Shown: positions 39,247-48,568 of the stretch, in pieces
Layout of the letters: each line of letters begins with the position of its first letter
Position numbering within the stretch: position 1 is the first letter of the stretch
Assembly (NCBI RefSeq): GCF_003721515.1
Contig: NZ_RJJD01000001.1
Span: 930,001-994,000 of the forward strand
Origin: Rufibacter latericius
GTDB lineage: Bacteria; Bacteroidota; Bacteroidia; Cytophagales; Hymenobacteraceae
Length of the DNA stretch: 64,000 nt
Reading direction: 5' to 3'
Notes under the pieces: model-generated
Told to the model about the DNA's origin: nothing
The model's database searches: none
The model's input: only the letters and a program-made list of their open reading frames with translations
Position numbers and translations under genes: made by a program

Positions 39247-41055
39247 CTACTTGGCGCTTTTTGCGGCAAAGCCTGCCTGCTGTTGCAGGGCTTCCAGGGC
39301 TCCAGTCAAATAAACCAACGGGGCGTTCCAGTTGATGGCGATTTCGTTCGAGGCGTAGGAGCAGTCTGAGTCCACGTACATCTCATCTGGGGAGGTAGCG
39401 GTATACCCCTGGCATTTGTCCTGCTTGTTCGCGTTGCCGTTGGTTCCGCCAGAAAGCAGGCCCGGTACCGGCTCCTTGATGCCATCGGCCATGGACGGAC
39501 GGTGGTGCGGGTTCATCGTGGACTTTTCCCCGAACCCGGTGACAAAGGAATACCCTACCGCGTTGCGGCCCAGCAGGTAATCCAAGTTAGAGAGTGCTGC
39601 CTGCAGGTACTTTTTGTTTCCGGTGATTTGATAGGCTTGCACCAGGGCAATGCCTTGATTGGCAGCCACCGAGGAGCTTCCCCAGATATAGTCTTCCTTC
39701 ACTCTGCCCATCACCGTGCGGTAAGCACCGGCCTCGGCTCCTGTTACCATGTCATCGGCAACCTTCAGCAGTCTTTTCTTTATTTCCGGCAGGTCTTTCT
39801 GCAGAGTAGCGCCTTTGTTGTTCTTATTCCGCAGCAAGGTATAATAGCCTAACAGCCGCACTTGCGCCCAGCTGGGGATAGGCATTTTGGGATCGGGCAG
39901 CATGTTTACGGCTTGGTAGTAGCTTTCTTTCTGGGTAGTGGTGTAAAGCTCGGCGGCGGCCCACAGGAACTCATCACTGAAATCTTTGTCGCCGTAGGCG
40001 CCGGTGGTCACATCTGGGTCGAAGCTTTTATTGATGGCTTCCTGCTCGTAGGCAACATTAGGGTTTTTCTGGGCCCAGTCCCAAGCTTTGGTGGCGGCGG
40101 TAAGGCAAGAGTCTGCCAGCCCCGGGAAGTCTTTGGAGAAATTTCTGTACACCCGGCTTGCCTGCGCCATGACGGCGGCAAAGTTCAGGGCGGCGCCGGT
40201 TCCTTTCTGCACCACATACCTATGCTTGGTAGCCTGATCAGGCATGATGATGCCGTCAAAGGAAGGGTTCGTCAATTTGTGGTACACGCCACCGTCCTGA
40301 GGGTCTTGCATGGTGAGCATCCACCGGAGGTTCCACAGGCTTTCGTCCAAGATGTCAGGAACCCGGTTTCCGCTCTCAGGGATGTTCAGTTTCTGAGCCT
40401 GGTAAAACTGCGGAAAATCTTCGTAAGCCGACAGCAGCGTACCCATGGTGATACCGCTGTTCACAATGTATTTGTTGTAATCGCCGGCATCGTACCAGCC
40501 GCGCGGAGACGAGATTACTGTGCCGGCCGGGCGTTGGGTTGTAGCTGCCGAAGGATGCACCAGTACTTTATCATCTGGATGACCGGCCGGCCGATGCCAT
40601 TTCCCGGCGTACTTCTCTGGTAGGTCAATAGCCGTACGCTGGAAGTAAAACCCTTTGATGGCTGCGGCGGCCACGTCCTTGTGAACCTGCTGCTTTATCT
40701 CAAACGGGTAAGATCTGCCCACACCCTGAATCTCCAGCACATAGGCTCCGCTGGCGCTGAACCCGCTGAAATCAGCGACCCTAGTGGGTTTGCCTGAAAG
40801 CTCGGCGGGTTTGGTGTCGGTTAGTTTCCCGGTGAAAACGGTTTTTGATCCATCGGCGGTTTTCAGGGTAAAGGTAGTAGCCTCGTTCTCGCCCGCCACC
40901 ACGGCTATTTTAGCGGCGTTTGGGTAAAAACCCACCTGATTCAGGCGGATGCTCTCCACGCCTTGCACGGTGTTTTGGGAAGCATTCTGCGCTTGGGTGC
41001 AGGAGAAAGAAAGACAGAGCAGGGCTCCGCCGAGGGTCTTGTAGAAGGGATGCAT
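39247..41055 (-). CDS. GH9 endo-glucanase/glucosidase with N-terminal Ig-like domain
   Basis: 602 residues from the ATG at 41055 (MHPFYKTLGGALLCLSFSC, a lipoprotein-like signal with Cys19). The longer frame to 41277 has no signal and is rejected. Residues about 33-120 are the CelD-type Ig-like domain (IRLNQVGFYPN). The rest is the GH9 (alpha/alpha)6 barrel: GWYDAGDYNKY with Asp189/Asp192, HHRPSMADG (His517/518) and YASNEIAINWNAPL with acid Glu571. It cuts beta-1,4-glucan, xyloglucan or glucomannan. It sits 243 bp downstream of the hybrid sensor gene on the same strand. Confidence 0.93.
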   Translation of the reverse strand: MHPFYKTLGGALLCLSFSCTQAQNASQNTVQGVESIRLNQVGFYPNAAKIAVVAGENEATTFTLKTADGSKTVFTGKLTDTKPAELSGKPTRVADFSGFSASGAYVLEIQGVGRSYPFEIKQQVHKDVAAAAIKGFYFQRTAIDLPEKYAGKWHRPAGHPDDKVLVHPSAATTQRPAGTVISSPRGWYDAGDYNKYIVNSGITMGTLLSAYEDFPQFYQAQKLNIPESGNRVPDILDESLWNLRWMLTMQDPQDGGVYHKLTNPSFDGIIMPDQATKHRYVVQKGTGAALNFAAVMAQASRVYRNFSKDFPGLADSCLTAATKAWDWAQKNPNVAYEQEAINKSFDPDVTTGAYGDKDFSDEFLWAAAELYTTTQKESYYQAVNMLPDPKMPIPSWAQVRLLGYYTLLRNKNNKGATLQKDLPEIKKRLLKVADDMVTGAEAGAYRTVMGRVKEDYIWGSSSVAANQGIALVQAYQITGNKKYLQAALSNLDYLLGRNAVGYSFVTGFGEKSTMNPHHRPSMADGIKEPVPGLLSGGTNGNANKQDKCQGYTATSPDEMYVDSDCSYASNEIAINWNAPLVYLTGALEALQQQAGFAAKSAK

Positions 41056-41211
41056 AGGTTGCCTTAGGGTTACAGGCGCGGGAAGAAACCGAACGCCTTT
41101 AGAATGACTGATAAATAAAGCCAAGGTCATCTCTGACCTGGCACTCGGGTTGCGTTTTTCTGCGTAGCTAAGGTAGGCACGCCCCGTGGTTACCAGGGTT
41201 ATCAAATGTTT

Positions 41212-41219
41212 CAAATATA
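41212..41219 (-). promoter_or_regulatory. Candidate -7 box upstream of GH9
   Basis: Read on the minus strand, TATATTTG matches TAnnTTTG exactly, 156 bp upstream of the GH9 ATG. No convincing TTTG lies about 20 bp further up. Confidence 0.35.
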
Positions 41220-41298
41220 TCCTTGGGATGTTAACCTGCTCCTCCAGATTGTCTAAAGGAGCGTTAAGCGGAAGCAAAACAGCAACCAGACCCAGTCA

Positions 41299-44200
41299 CT
41301 ACACCTGCTTTCGCTCGTTTTGCTTGATTTCAGCGTACTGCGAAGGCAGGATGTTGTATTCGTCTTTGAAGTACTTGGTGAAGTACTTGCGGTTGTTGAA
41401 CCCCACTTTGTAGGCGACCTCGGCTACCGTTAACTGGCTCTTTTCCAGAAACTGGGCTGCATGCTGCAAACGGATCTTCCGGATGAACTCCACCGGCGAC
41501 TGCCCGGCAATGGCCATCATTTTCTTGTACAAATGTACCCGGCTCACCCCCAGTTCCCGGCTCATTTCCTCTACAGACAGGTCTGGGTTGCTCAGGTGGG
41601 CTTCCACGTACTGAATGGCCTTCCGGATGAATTTATCATCCAGAGAGACAATCTCGTTTTCACTGGCCTGCACGCTTATCTTTTTCTCAAAGACCTTCTG
41701 CAAGAGCTCACGTTGTGAGATCAGGTTCCGTAAGCGCGAGAGCAGGAGATCGAAATTGAAAGGTTTGGTGAGGTAATCATTGGCGCCCACATCTAAGCCT
41801 TTCAGTTTCTTCTCATCTGAGGCATGGGCGGTAAGCAGCACAAACGGAATCTGGGAGGTGCGGGAATCAAACTTGATCTTTTTGCAGAACTCCACGCCAT
41901 CTACCTCGGGCATCATGAGGTCACTCACAATGAGGTCTGGTAAATGGAACAAGGCCTTTTGCCAGCCTTCTTTTCCGTCTTTGGCTTCCAGCACATGGAA
42001 GTACGGTTTAAGGCTGTCTTTGAGGTAAAACCTAAAATCTTCGTTGTCTTCCACCACCAGCACCACCGGTTTGGCATCCGGCGAAAGGGTTTTCTGCAAT
42101 TTGGCAGGAGCGATTTCTGCGGCAGTTTCCAAATCTTGCGGCTCCACAATAACTTCCTCCTGAATACCTTCCAGGGTTCGCTCTTTTACCGGAAGAGTTA
42201 CCGTAAAGCAACTTCCCTGACCTGGAGCGCTTTCCACGTTGATCACGCCGCCGTGCAGGTGCACAAACTCCTGCACCAAGGCCAGTCCGATGCCGCTGCC
42301 CTGGTTCATTAGGTGGCTAGGTACCGCATCCCGGAAGAAACGCTCAAAGATCTTCTGCTGGTTTTCCTTGGGTATGCCAATGCCGCTGTCTTTCACCTTG
42401 ATCTCCAGAATCTTGATTCCCTCTGAGGAAGAGTCGTTTTGGTGGCAGTTCAGGGCAACCTCAATTTTACCGTGCTCAGGGGTGAACTTGAAAGCATTGG
42501 ACAGCAGGTTGAACATGATTTTCTCCAGCTTGTCTTTGTCAAAGGACGTGTACAGCTCTTTGACGCCTGCCTGAAATGTGAGCGAAATACTTTTCTTGTC
42601 AGACAGATCAGCGAAGGAGTCTACGGTTTCCTGCACAAAGGCCACCACATTGCCCTCAGAAAGCGAAAGCCGAATGTCTTCCATGTCCATCTTCTTGAAA
42701 TCGAGGAGCTGGTTCACCATGTTCAGGAGCCGTTTGGCGTTCTTATGGATCATCTGGTACTGTTGGTGCACCTCGGGGTCTGGGGTTGACTTGAGCAGTT
42801 TCTCAATAGGAGCCAGAATCAAAGTCAGTGGGGTCCGGAACTCATGGCTCACGTTGGTGAAAAACTTGATCTTTAAGCTATCCAGCTCGTGCAGCTGAAC
42901 AGCCTCCCTTTTTTCCTGCTCCTGCTCCATCCGGGAAATGGTCTTTTTCAGTTCCGTCCGGCGTAGCCAAACCAAGCCTAAAGCAATGGCCAGGGCATAC
43001 AGCAGAAAAGCGAGGGGCGTTCGCCAGAAAGGGGCCAGCACGGTGATCTTCAGGGTAGTCGGGGTTGGACTCCAGACACCGTCGTTATTGGCGGCCAGCA
43101 CCTTGAACTCGTACTCGCCCGGGTCCAGGTTGGTGTAGGTAACCCTTCGCTCCTTGCTGCCCACGGTGTGCCATTCCTTGTCAAATCCCTCCAATTTGTA
43201 GCGGTACCTGTTTTTCTCCGGATGAATGTAGTTCAGGGCCGCAAACTCCAGGGAGAACACGTTCTCATCATGCTCCAGGGTAATCTGCTTTGTGTGGGTG
43301 ATGGCCTGTGACAGAATGGTCCTGCCATTGAAGGCTTTATTGGTTTCCAGGCTTTTATTGAACAGCTGAAAGTCGGTGAATACCACCCGCGGCGCGGCCT
43401 TGTTTTTCTGGATACTCTCGGGCAGGAAGAGGTTGAAACCGTTCGCGCCACCAAAGATCAGCTCTCCTTTACGCGTCCCTAGGGCGGCATTCACGTTAAA
43501 GACTTTGGCCTGCAGCCCGTCCAACTCGTCATAGTTCCGGAAATCATTCTGGTATCTCTGCCCTTTCTTCTGGATAATCAGGTTAGCTACCCCGTTATGG
43601 GTGCTCACCCACAGGTTTCCGCTTTTGTCTTCCAGCAAGGTGGTGATCGCATTGTGGGGCAGCCCGTCTTTGACCGTAAAATGGGTAAAGGAATTATCGC
43701 GCTCGTTGTACAGGTCCAATCCCTCAGTGGTGCCTATCCAGAGTTGGTTCCGGCGGTCTCTGAGCAGGGAGGTGATGTTGTTGCTACGCAGGCTCTTGGG
43801 GTTCTTGGGGTCATGGAGGAAATAGGTACTCTTACCGGTTTCCTTGTTGAAGACATCAATGCCGTAGCCACCGCCCACCCAAAGGTTCCCCTGCCGGTCT
43901 TCGGCCATGGCCGAGATGTAGTTGCAGTGGATGGGGAATTTTCCTCCTTCTACCTTGGAATGGACAAACCCGTTCTGATTGGGGTCAAACAACTCTAGCC
44001 CGCCCCGGAGCGTGCCAATCCAGAGGTTGCCTTTGGCATCTTGGTACAGTTCCCAGATGCTGTTATCCGCCAGGCTTTTGGGGTTTCCGGGCTCGTTTTT
44101 ATAATGGATGAACTTTTCGCCGTCGAAACGGGAGAGTCCGCCCAGGTAGGTCCCTACCCAAAGCGTCTTGTTCCGGTCCAGAAGCAAACTCACGATTACG

Positions 44201-45471
44201 TCGCTGGAGAGGCTGCTGGCATCGGCGGGGTTATGGGCATAGCGGGTGTACTGGCCAGTGGCGCGGTTCAGGTACAGCAGGCCAGATCCGTTGGTGCCAA
44301 TCCAAAGGTTGCCATTCTCATCTTCGGCAAAGGCATTTACATCGTCAAAAGGGAGGCTGCCCGGCACAGAGGCCTGGTGTCTGATGTGCGGAAACCGGAT
44401 GAGGTTGGGATGAAAGTAATTGATTCCTCTCTTGAACGTTCCTACCCAGATGATTCCCTCCGGGTCTTTGTAGAGCGCATTGATGCTGTTATCGGCCAGG
44501 CTTTGGGTCACTTCTTTGTTGTGCCGAAGGTACTGTACCGTGCCCGACTTTTTATGGATCACGTTGATGCCACCGTGGTCGGTGCCCACCCAGATTTTGC
44601 CGGGCTCCGCTTCCACAATCCCCCGGATGAGGTTGTTGTTGAGTTTCGTCGGGGAAGAGTTTTTGTGGAAATGCTCTAGGCTTTTCTGGGCGCTGGAATA
44701 GAAATAAACCCCACCTTCCTTTTCGCGCACGTACAGCCAGAGGTCATTTGCGGCATCTACGGTGAGGGCGTAATCCAGGGCTTCCTGGCTGTACTTCCGG
44801 TAGATCTCGTCGTTGCGCTCTACCACTTTCAGGGTTTTGCCGTCCAGTTTCTCCAGGATGCCGTTGTGGTGCACCAGCCAGATATCTCCGCCTGAGGTTT
44901 GCCCGATGGCCGAGATATTGTCGGTACTAAGGCTGCTTTTGGCCGGAAAGGAGTGTTTGAGGTGAAGGGAACTGCGCGTACGCGGATTGTATCTGACTAC
45001 TCCCTTTCCCGAGAGGACAAACCAGAAATCCCCACGTTTGTCTTTCAGGATGTCAGCTACCACGCTGTTGGCGGGCAAATGGTATTGTTTCCGAAGAGTG
45101 GCTTGGTTCCGGGAAAACTGCTCGGTGACCGGATCAAAGACACAGTTCCCTTGCAGGGTCTGGACCCAGATTTTGCCGTCTGGCCCTTCCACCAGTTTGG
45201 TGACATCGTTGCTGATAAGGGAGGTGGTGTCGTCTGACGCGTGGGTAAAGGCTTTGAACTGATAGCCATCGTAGCGGTTCAGGCCGCCGGCAATGGTGCC
45301 TACCCACAGGTAGCCGCGGCTGTCTTTCAGGAAACACTTGACCTGGTTACTGGACAGCCCCTGGTTGATGTCGAGCAGCGAAAACCTGAACTGCTCGGGC
45401 ATTTGGCCAAAACCTTGGGTCCATATCCCCAGGAACATCAGCGCCACTATGATCCATCTATCTACCCTCAT
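41299..45471 (-). CDS. Hybrid two-component system regulator (HTCS)
   Basis: 1390 residues joining sensor kinase and regulator in one chain. Signal segment (1-22), two seven-bladed propellers of Reg_prop repeats (about 30-690, many LWVGT/LWIGT motifs), Y_Y_Y domain (about 730-812), membrane segment (814-836), HisKA with His876 (NVSHEFRTPL), HATPase (about 980-1095), receiver domain with Asp1184 (VSDLMMPEVDG), AraC-type HTH (about 1285-1385). Such proteins bind an oligosaccharide in the periplasm and switch on polysaccharide-use genes. It lies between GH9 (same strand) and a divergent GH3, with no SusC/SusD beside it. Beta-glucan or glucomannan is the likely signal. Confidence 0.96.
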   Translation of the reverse strand: MRVDRWIIVALMFLGIWTQGFGQMPEQFRFSLLDINQGLSSNQVKCFLKDSRGYLWVGTIAGGLNRYDGYQFKAFTHASDDTTSLISNDVTKLVEGPDGKIWVQTLQGNCVFDPVTEQFSRNQATLRKQYHLPANSVVADILKDKRGDFWFVLSGKGVVRYNPRTRSSLHLKHSFPAKSSLSTDNISAIGQTSGGDIWLVHHNGILEKLDGKTLKVVERNDEIYRKYSQEALDYALTVDAANDLWLYVREKEGGVYFYSSAQKSLEHFHKNSSPTKLNNNLIRGIVEAEPGKIWVGTDHGGINVIHKKSGTVQYLRHNKEVTQSLADNSINALYKDPEGIIWVGTFKRGINYFHPNLIRFPHIRHQASVPGSLPFDDVNAFAEDENGNLWIGTNGSGLLYLNRATGQYTRYAHNPADASSLSSDVIVSLLLDRNKTLWVGTYLGGLSRFDGEKFIHYKNEPGNPKSLADNSIWELYQDAKGNLWIGTLRGGLELFDPNQNGFVHSKVEGGKFPIHCNYISAMAEDRQGNLWVGGGYGIDVFNKETGKSTYFLHDPKNPKSLRSNNITSLLRDRRNQLWIGTTEGLDLYNERDNSFTHFTVKDGLPHNAITTLLEDKSGNLWVSTHNGVANLIIQKKGQRYQNDFRNYDELDGLQAKVFNVNAALGTRKGELIFGGANGFNLFLPESIQKNKAAPRVVFTDFQLFNKSLETNKAFNGRTILSQAITHTKQITLEHDENVFSLEFAALNYIHPEKNRYRYKLEGFDKEWHTVGSKERRVTYTNLDPGEYEFKVLAANNDGVWSPTPTTLKITVLAPFWRTPLAFLLYALAIALGLVWLRRTELKKTISRMEQEQEKREAVQLHELDSLKIKFFTNVSHEFRTPLTLILAPIEKLLKSTPDPEVHQQYQMIHKNAKRLLNMVNQLLDFKKMDMEDIRLSLSEGNVVAFVQETVDSFADLSDKKSISLTFQAGVKELYTSFDKDKLEKIMFNLLSNAFKFTPEHGKIEVALNCHQNDSSSEGIKILEIKVKDSGIGIPKENQQKIFERFFRDAVPSHLMNQGSGIGLALVQEFVHLHGGVINVESAPGQGSCFTVTLPVKERTLEGIQEEVIVEPQDLETAAEIAPAKLQKTLSPDAKPVVLVVEDNEDFRFYLKDSLKPYFHVLEAKDGKEGWQKALFHLPDLIVSDLMMPEVDGVEFCKKIKFDSRTSQIPFVLLTAHASDEKKLKGLDVGANDYLTKPFNFDLLLSRLRNLISQRELLQKVFEKKISVQASENEIVSLDDKFIRKAIQYVEAHLSNPDLSVEEMSRELGVSRVHLYKKMMAIAGQSPVEFIRKIRLQHAAQFLEKSQLTVAEVAYKVGFNNRKYFTKYFKDEYNILPSQYAEIKQNERKQV

Positions 45472-45597
45472 GCGTCACCTTAAATAGTATTTCCTTTAGA
45501 AAGCCAGAACCCCTTTCCGGCCACTGCTTCTTTTAACTAAACCTACTCTATTCTCCCTTCACCCGCTTGGGCTAATGCCACTGAAAATGCCGCCTCC

Positions 45598-45632
45598 TTT
45601 TGGGGCTGTTTTCTGAAAAATGGCCCCAAAAA
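45598..45632. repeat. Dispersed intergenic palindrome, copy 12 (well conserved)
   Basis: TTTTGGGGCTGTTTT-CTG-AAAAATGGCCCCAAAA, with an 8-bp outer GC stem; 127 bp upstream of the HTCS start. Confidence 0.7.
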
Positions 45633-45729
45633 CTGAGACCCAGGTTTCTGCGGAAAATCTTGCCAGCGGGTTATCCTTTCATTCCCCTCCTACACAGGTG
45701 GGCATCAGAAAACGTTCCAAGTCAAGGCT

Positions 45730-45769
45730 GCGCTTTGGGGCAGTTTTTGCCAAAACAGCCTTAAAGCGC
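45730..45769. repeat. Dispersed intergenic palindrome, copy 13
   Basis: GCGCTTTGGGGCAGTTTTT then GCC and AAAACAGCCTTAAAGCGC, with outer arms extended by GCGC. Confidence 0.7.
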
Positions 45770-46070
45770 TTTTAGTCGTTACCCTGGATTTCGGCTCCCT
45801 AATTTACCACTTTGGCAACATAACTCAACCTGTGCCTCAGAAAAGCGGGAGAATGTCAACCAACAGCCAGCTCTAAATTCAACGGCTTTCCCACAAGTTG
45901 CGGCCTTGGCTGAGCCTGGCACGTATCAAATGTTTCCTTTTGATGGTTCATTTGTTAAGAACCCTTTATTGCCGAGGGTGTACTCAAAAAGATGCTTTAT
46001 ACTTGTATTCCCGCATTGGCGGGCACTTTAAAACAGGACGCTCTTACCCTTAAACCAATCAACAAAAAAG

Positions 46071-48389
46071 ATGAAATATATCACCCCGTTGGCGTTGGTG
46101 GTGGCACTGGGGCTGCAGGCTTGCAGTTCTTCCCAGACAGGCCAGTCTGGTCAATCGGCACCAGCTGCCGCTGCAACCAGTAACACGGCCTCCACTCCTG
46201 CCCCTGCTGAACCCGCCCGCGACAAGCAGATCGATGACCTGATTTCCCGGATGACGGTAGAAGAGAAAGTTGGGCAGATGACCCAGCTCACCATCGACCT
46301 GATCCTGAAAGACACTGAAGCGGCCACGGTAGATACCGCCAAACTGCGTCAGGTCCTGGTGAACCACCACGTAGGCTCCATCCTGAACGTGAAAGGCCGG
46401 GCTTACACCATTGACGAGTGGCACACCATCCTGAACGCCATCCATGACGTGACCGACAGAACCCGTCTGAAGATTCCGGTGATTTACGGGATTGACGCCA
46501 TCCACGGGAACAACTACCTGGCAGGTACTACCCTTTACCCGCACAACATCGGGATGGCCGCCACCCGTAACCCCGAGTTGGTGAACCGACTGGCACAAAT
46601 CACGGCCCTGGAAACCAGAGCTGCCGGTATTCCGTGGAACTTTGACCCGGTTTTGGATGTAGGCCGTCAGCCGCTTTGGCCCCGTTTTGAGGAAACCTTC
46701 GGCGAAGACGTGTTTGTGGTAAAAACCATGGGCAGCGCCGCTATCAGAGGCTATGAGCAGAACGGCAAGGGCCAGGATTTCTCGGTTGCCTCCTGCATGA
46801 AGCACTTCCTGGGGTACTCTTACCCTTCTACAGGAAAAGACCGCACGCCTTCTTACATTCCGGAGCAAATGCTGCGCGAGATTTTCCTGCCGCCGTTCAA
46901 GGCAGCCGTAGAGGCCGGTGCCTCTACCGTCATGATTAACTCCGGTGAGATCAACGGCGTGCCCGTACACGGCAGCAAGTATTACCTAACCCAAATCCTG
47001 CGGAACGAACTAGGCTTCCAGGGCGTGGCCGTGTCTGACTGGGAAGACGTGATTCGGTTGCACACCCGCCACAAGGTTGCCGCCACCCCGAAAGAAGCCG
47101 TAAGAATGGCCGTAGAAGCCGGTTTGGACATGAGCATGGTGCCTACTGATTTATCGTTCTACAACCACCTGGTAGCCTTGGTAAAAGAAGGCACTATCTC
47201 TGAGGAACGCATCAACCTATCGGTGCGCCGCATTTTGGCCCTGAAGAAGAAACTGGGTCTGTTTGAGCAGGTGAGACCGAAGGCGGCCCTGAAAACCACC
47301 ATCCACAAAGCAGAGTTCGATCAGGTATCGCTGCAATCGGCGCTGGAAAGCATCACCCTGCTCAAAAACAACAACCAGGTATTGCCGCTCAAGAAGACTT
47401 CCAAAATTCTGGTAGCCGGTCCAACCGCCAATACCCTGGCGGCCCTGCACGGAAGCTGGTCCTACATCTGGCAAGGGACCGATGAGTCGCAGTATCCATC
47501 TAAAGCCAAGACGTTAGTACAGGGTCTGATCGCTGAGATTGGCAAAGACCGCGTGATTTCCCGCTCCGTGGCTGATTTCAACGGTGCCGCCAACTATGAC
47601 GTAGCCCAACTGAGAAAAGACGCTGCCCAGGCCCAAGCCATTGTGCTTTGCCTAGGTGAGAAAGCGTACGCTGAGAGCCCCGGTGTGATTGATGACCTTG
47701 ATTTGGAGGAAAACCAATTGGCCTTGGTGCGAGCCGCTAAAGCGACCGGCAAACCGGTAATTATTGTACTGCTGGAAGGCAGACCGCGCGTATTATCCTC
47801 GGTGGAGCCACTGGCTAATGCCGTGGTGATGGCGTACCGTCCGGCTACGTTCGGGGCCGCGGCCATCGCCGATGTGCTGTTCGGGGACTACAACCCTGAT
47901 GGCGTGCTACCGTTCACTTATCCGCGCTTCTCCGGCGACGTGCTCACCTATGACCACAAAGGCACCGAGATCATCCGGGAAGACATTCCTAACGCAGCCG
48001 GTAACCGTGGGTTCAACCCGCAGTGGCCGTTCGGGCATGGCCTGAGCTACACCACGTTCGCTTTCTCTGACCTGCGCGTGGACAAGACTACCTTCGGGAA
48101 CAATGACAATCTGAAGGTCACCGTGAAAGTGCGTAACACCGGCAGCAGAGCCGGTAAGAAGACCGTGGAACTCTACAGCCACGACCAGTATGCCAGCATC
48201 ACGCCTTCTGCCAAACGCCTGCGCGCTTTCTCCAAAGTGTCGCTGCAGCCCGGTGAAGAAAAAGAAGTAAGCCTGACCATCTCCGCTAAAGACCTGGCAT
48301 TTGTGAACGAAGCCGGCCAATGGGTGACCGAACCCGGTGCCTTCGACCTGATGGTGGGCGACCTGAAAACCGTAGTAACGCTGCAATAA
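46071..48389 (+). CDS. GH3 beta-glucosidase-like lipoprotein
   Basis: 772 residues. A lipobox GLQAC (Cys18) and a long Ala/Ser/Thr/Pro linker (20-48) precede the enzyme. GH3 barrel motifs: KVGQMTQL, YGIDAIHGNNY, MKHFLGYS and the nucleophile Asp323 in VAVSDWEDV. The sandwich domain and FN3-like C-terminus (WPFGHGLSYTTF onward) follow. It differs from the other GH3 here in having GNNY instead of GHRT after the DAIHG motif, as in exo-beta-1,4/1,3-glucanase types. It is divergent from HTCS and probably cuts cello- or gluco-oligosaccharides made by GH9. Confidence 0.93.
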   Translation: MKYITPLALVVALGLQACSSSQTGQSGQSAPAAAATSNTASTPAPAEPARDKQIDDLISRMTVEEKVGQMTQLTIDLILKDTEAATVDTAKLRQVLVNHHVGSILNVKGRAYTIDEWHTILNAIHDVTDRTRLKIPVIYGIDAIHGNNYLAGTTLYPHNIGMAATRNPELVNRLAQITALETRAAGIPWNFDPVLDVGRQPLWPRFEETFGEDVFVVKTMGSAAIRGYEQNGKGQDFSVASCMKHFLGYSYPSTGKDRTPSYIPEQMLREIFLPPFKAAVEAGASTVMINSGEINGVPVHGSKYYLTQILRNELGFQGVAVSDWEDVIRLHTRHKVAATPKEAVRMAVEAGLDMSMVPTDLSFYNHLVALVKEGTISEERINLSVRRILALKKKLGLFEQVRPKAALKTTIHKAEFDQVSLQSALESITLLKNNNQVLPLKKTSKILVAGPTANTLAALHGSWSYIWQGTDESQYPSKAKTLVQGLIAEIGKDRVISRSVADFNGAANYDVAQLRKDAAQAQAIVLCLGEKAYAESPGVIDDLDLEENQLALVRAAKATGKPVIIVLLEGRPRVLSSVEPLANAVVMAYRPATFGAAAIADVLFGDYNPDGVLPFTYPRFSGDVLTYDHKGTEIIREDIPNAAGNRGFNPQWPFGHGLSYTTFAFSDLRVDKTTFGNNDNLKVTVKVRNTGSRAGKKTVELYSHDQYASITPSAKRLRAFSKVSLQPGEEKEVSLTISAKDLAFVNEAGQWVTEPGAFDLMVGDLKTVVTLQ

Positions 48390-48396
48390 ACAACCT

Positions 48397-48432
48397 GTTT
48401 TGGGGCTGGTTTCTCTAAAACAGCTCTTAAAC
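48397..48432. repeat. Dispersed intergenic palindrome, copy 14
   Basis: GTTTTGGGGCTGGTTT-CTCT-AAAACAGCTCTTAAAC, 7 bp past the GH3 stop and just before its canonical terminator. Confidence 0.7.
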
Positions 48433-48444
48433 GAAGATAAAACC

Positions 48445-48495
48445 AGAAGCCCGATCAGACAGATGCATCATCTTGTCTGATCGGGCTTCTTCTTG
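48445..48495 (+). terminator. Terminator between convergent GH3 and AraC genes
   Basis: A perfect 17-bp stem (48445-48461, 48474-48490; AGAAGCCCGATCAGACA) has a 12-nt loop and T-rich flanks. It probably works in both directions. Confidence 0.85.
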
Positions 48496-48519
48496 TGTAA
48501 TGCTTAGCGAAAGGGATTT

Positions 48520-48555
48520 GTTTTAGACCTGGTTTCAAGAAAACAGCCTTAAAAC
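48520..48555. repeat. Dispersed intergenic palindrome, copy 15
   Basis: GTTTTAGACCTGGTTT-CAAG-AAAACAGCCTTAAAAC, 13 bp past the AraC-regulator stop. Confidence 0.7.
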
Positions 48556-48568
48556 CCAAGAATCCTGT

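Larger units (their letters stand above)
45472..46070. other. Divergent control region between HTCS and GH3
   Basis: 599 bp with two symmetrical copies of the dispersed palindrome (45598-45632, 45730-45769). TATACTTG at 45998-46005, 66 bp before the GH3 ATG, is one mismatch from the -7 consensus. No gene seen. Confidence 0.5.

Noticed and set aside
41056-41277. 74-residue N-terminal extension of GH9
   Set aside because: It would bury the signal peptide that begins at 41055, and it overlaps a likely promoter region.
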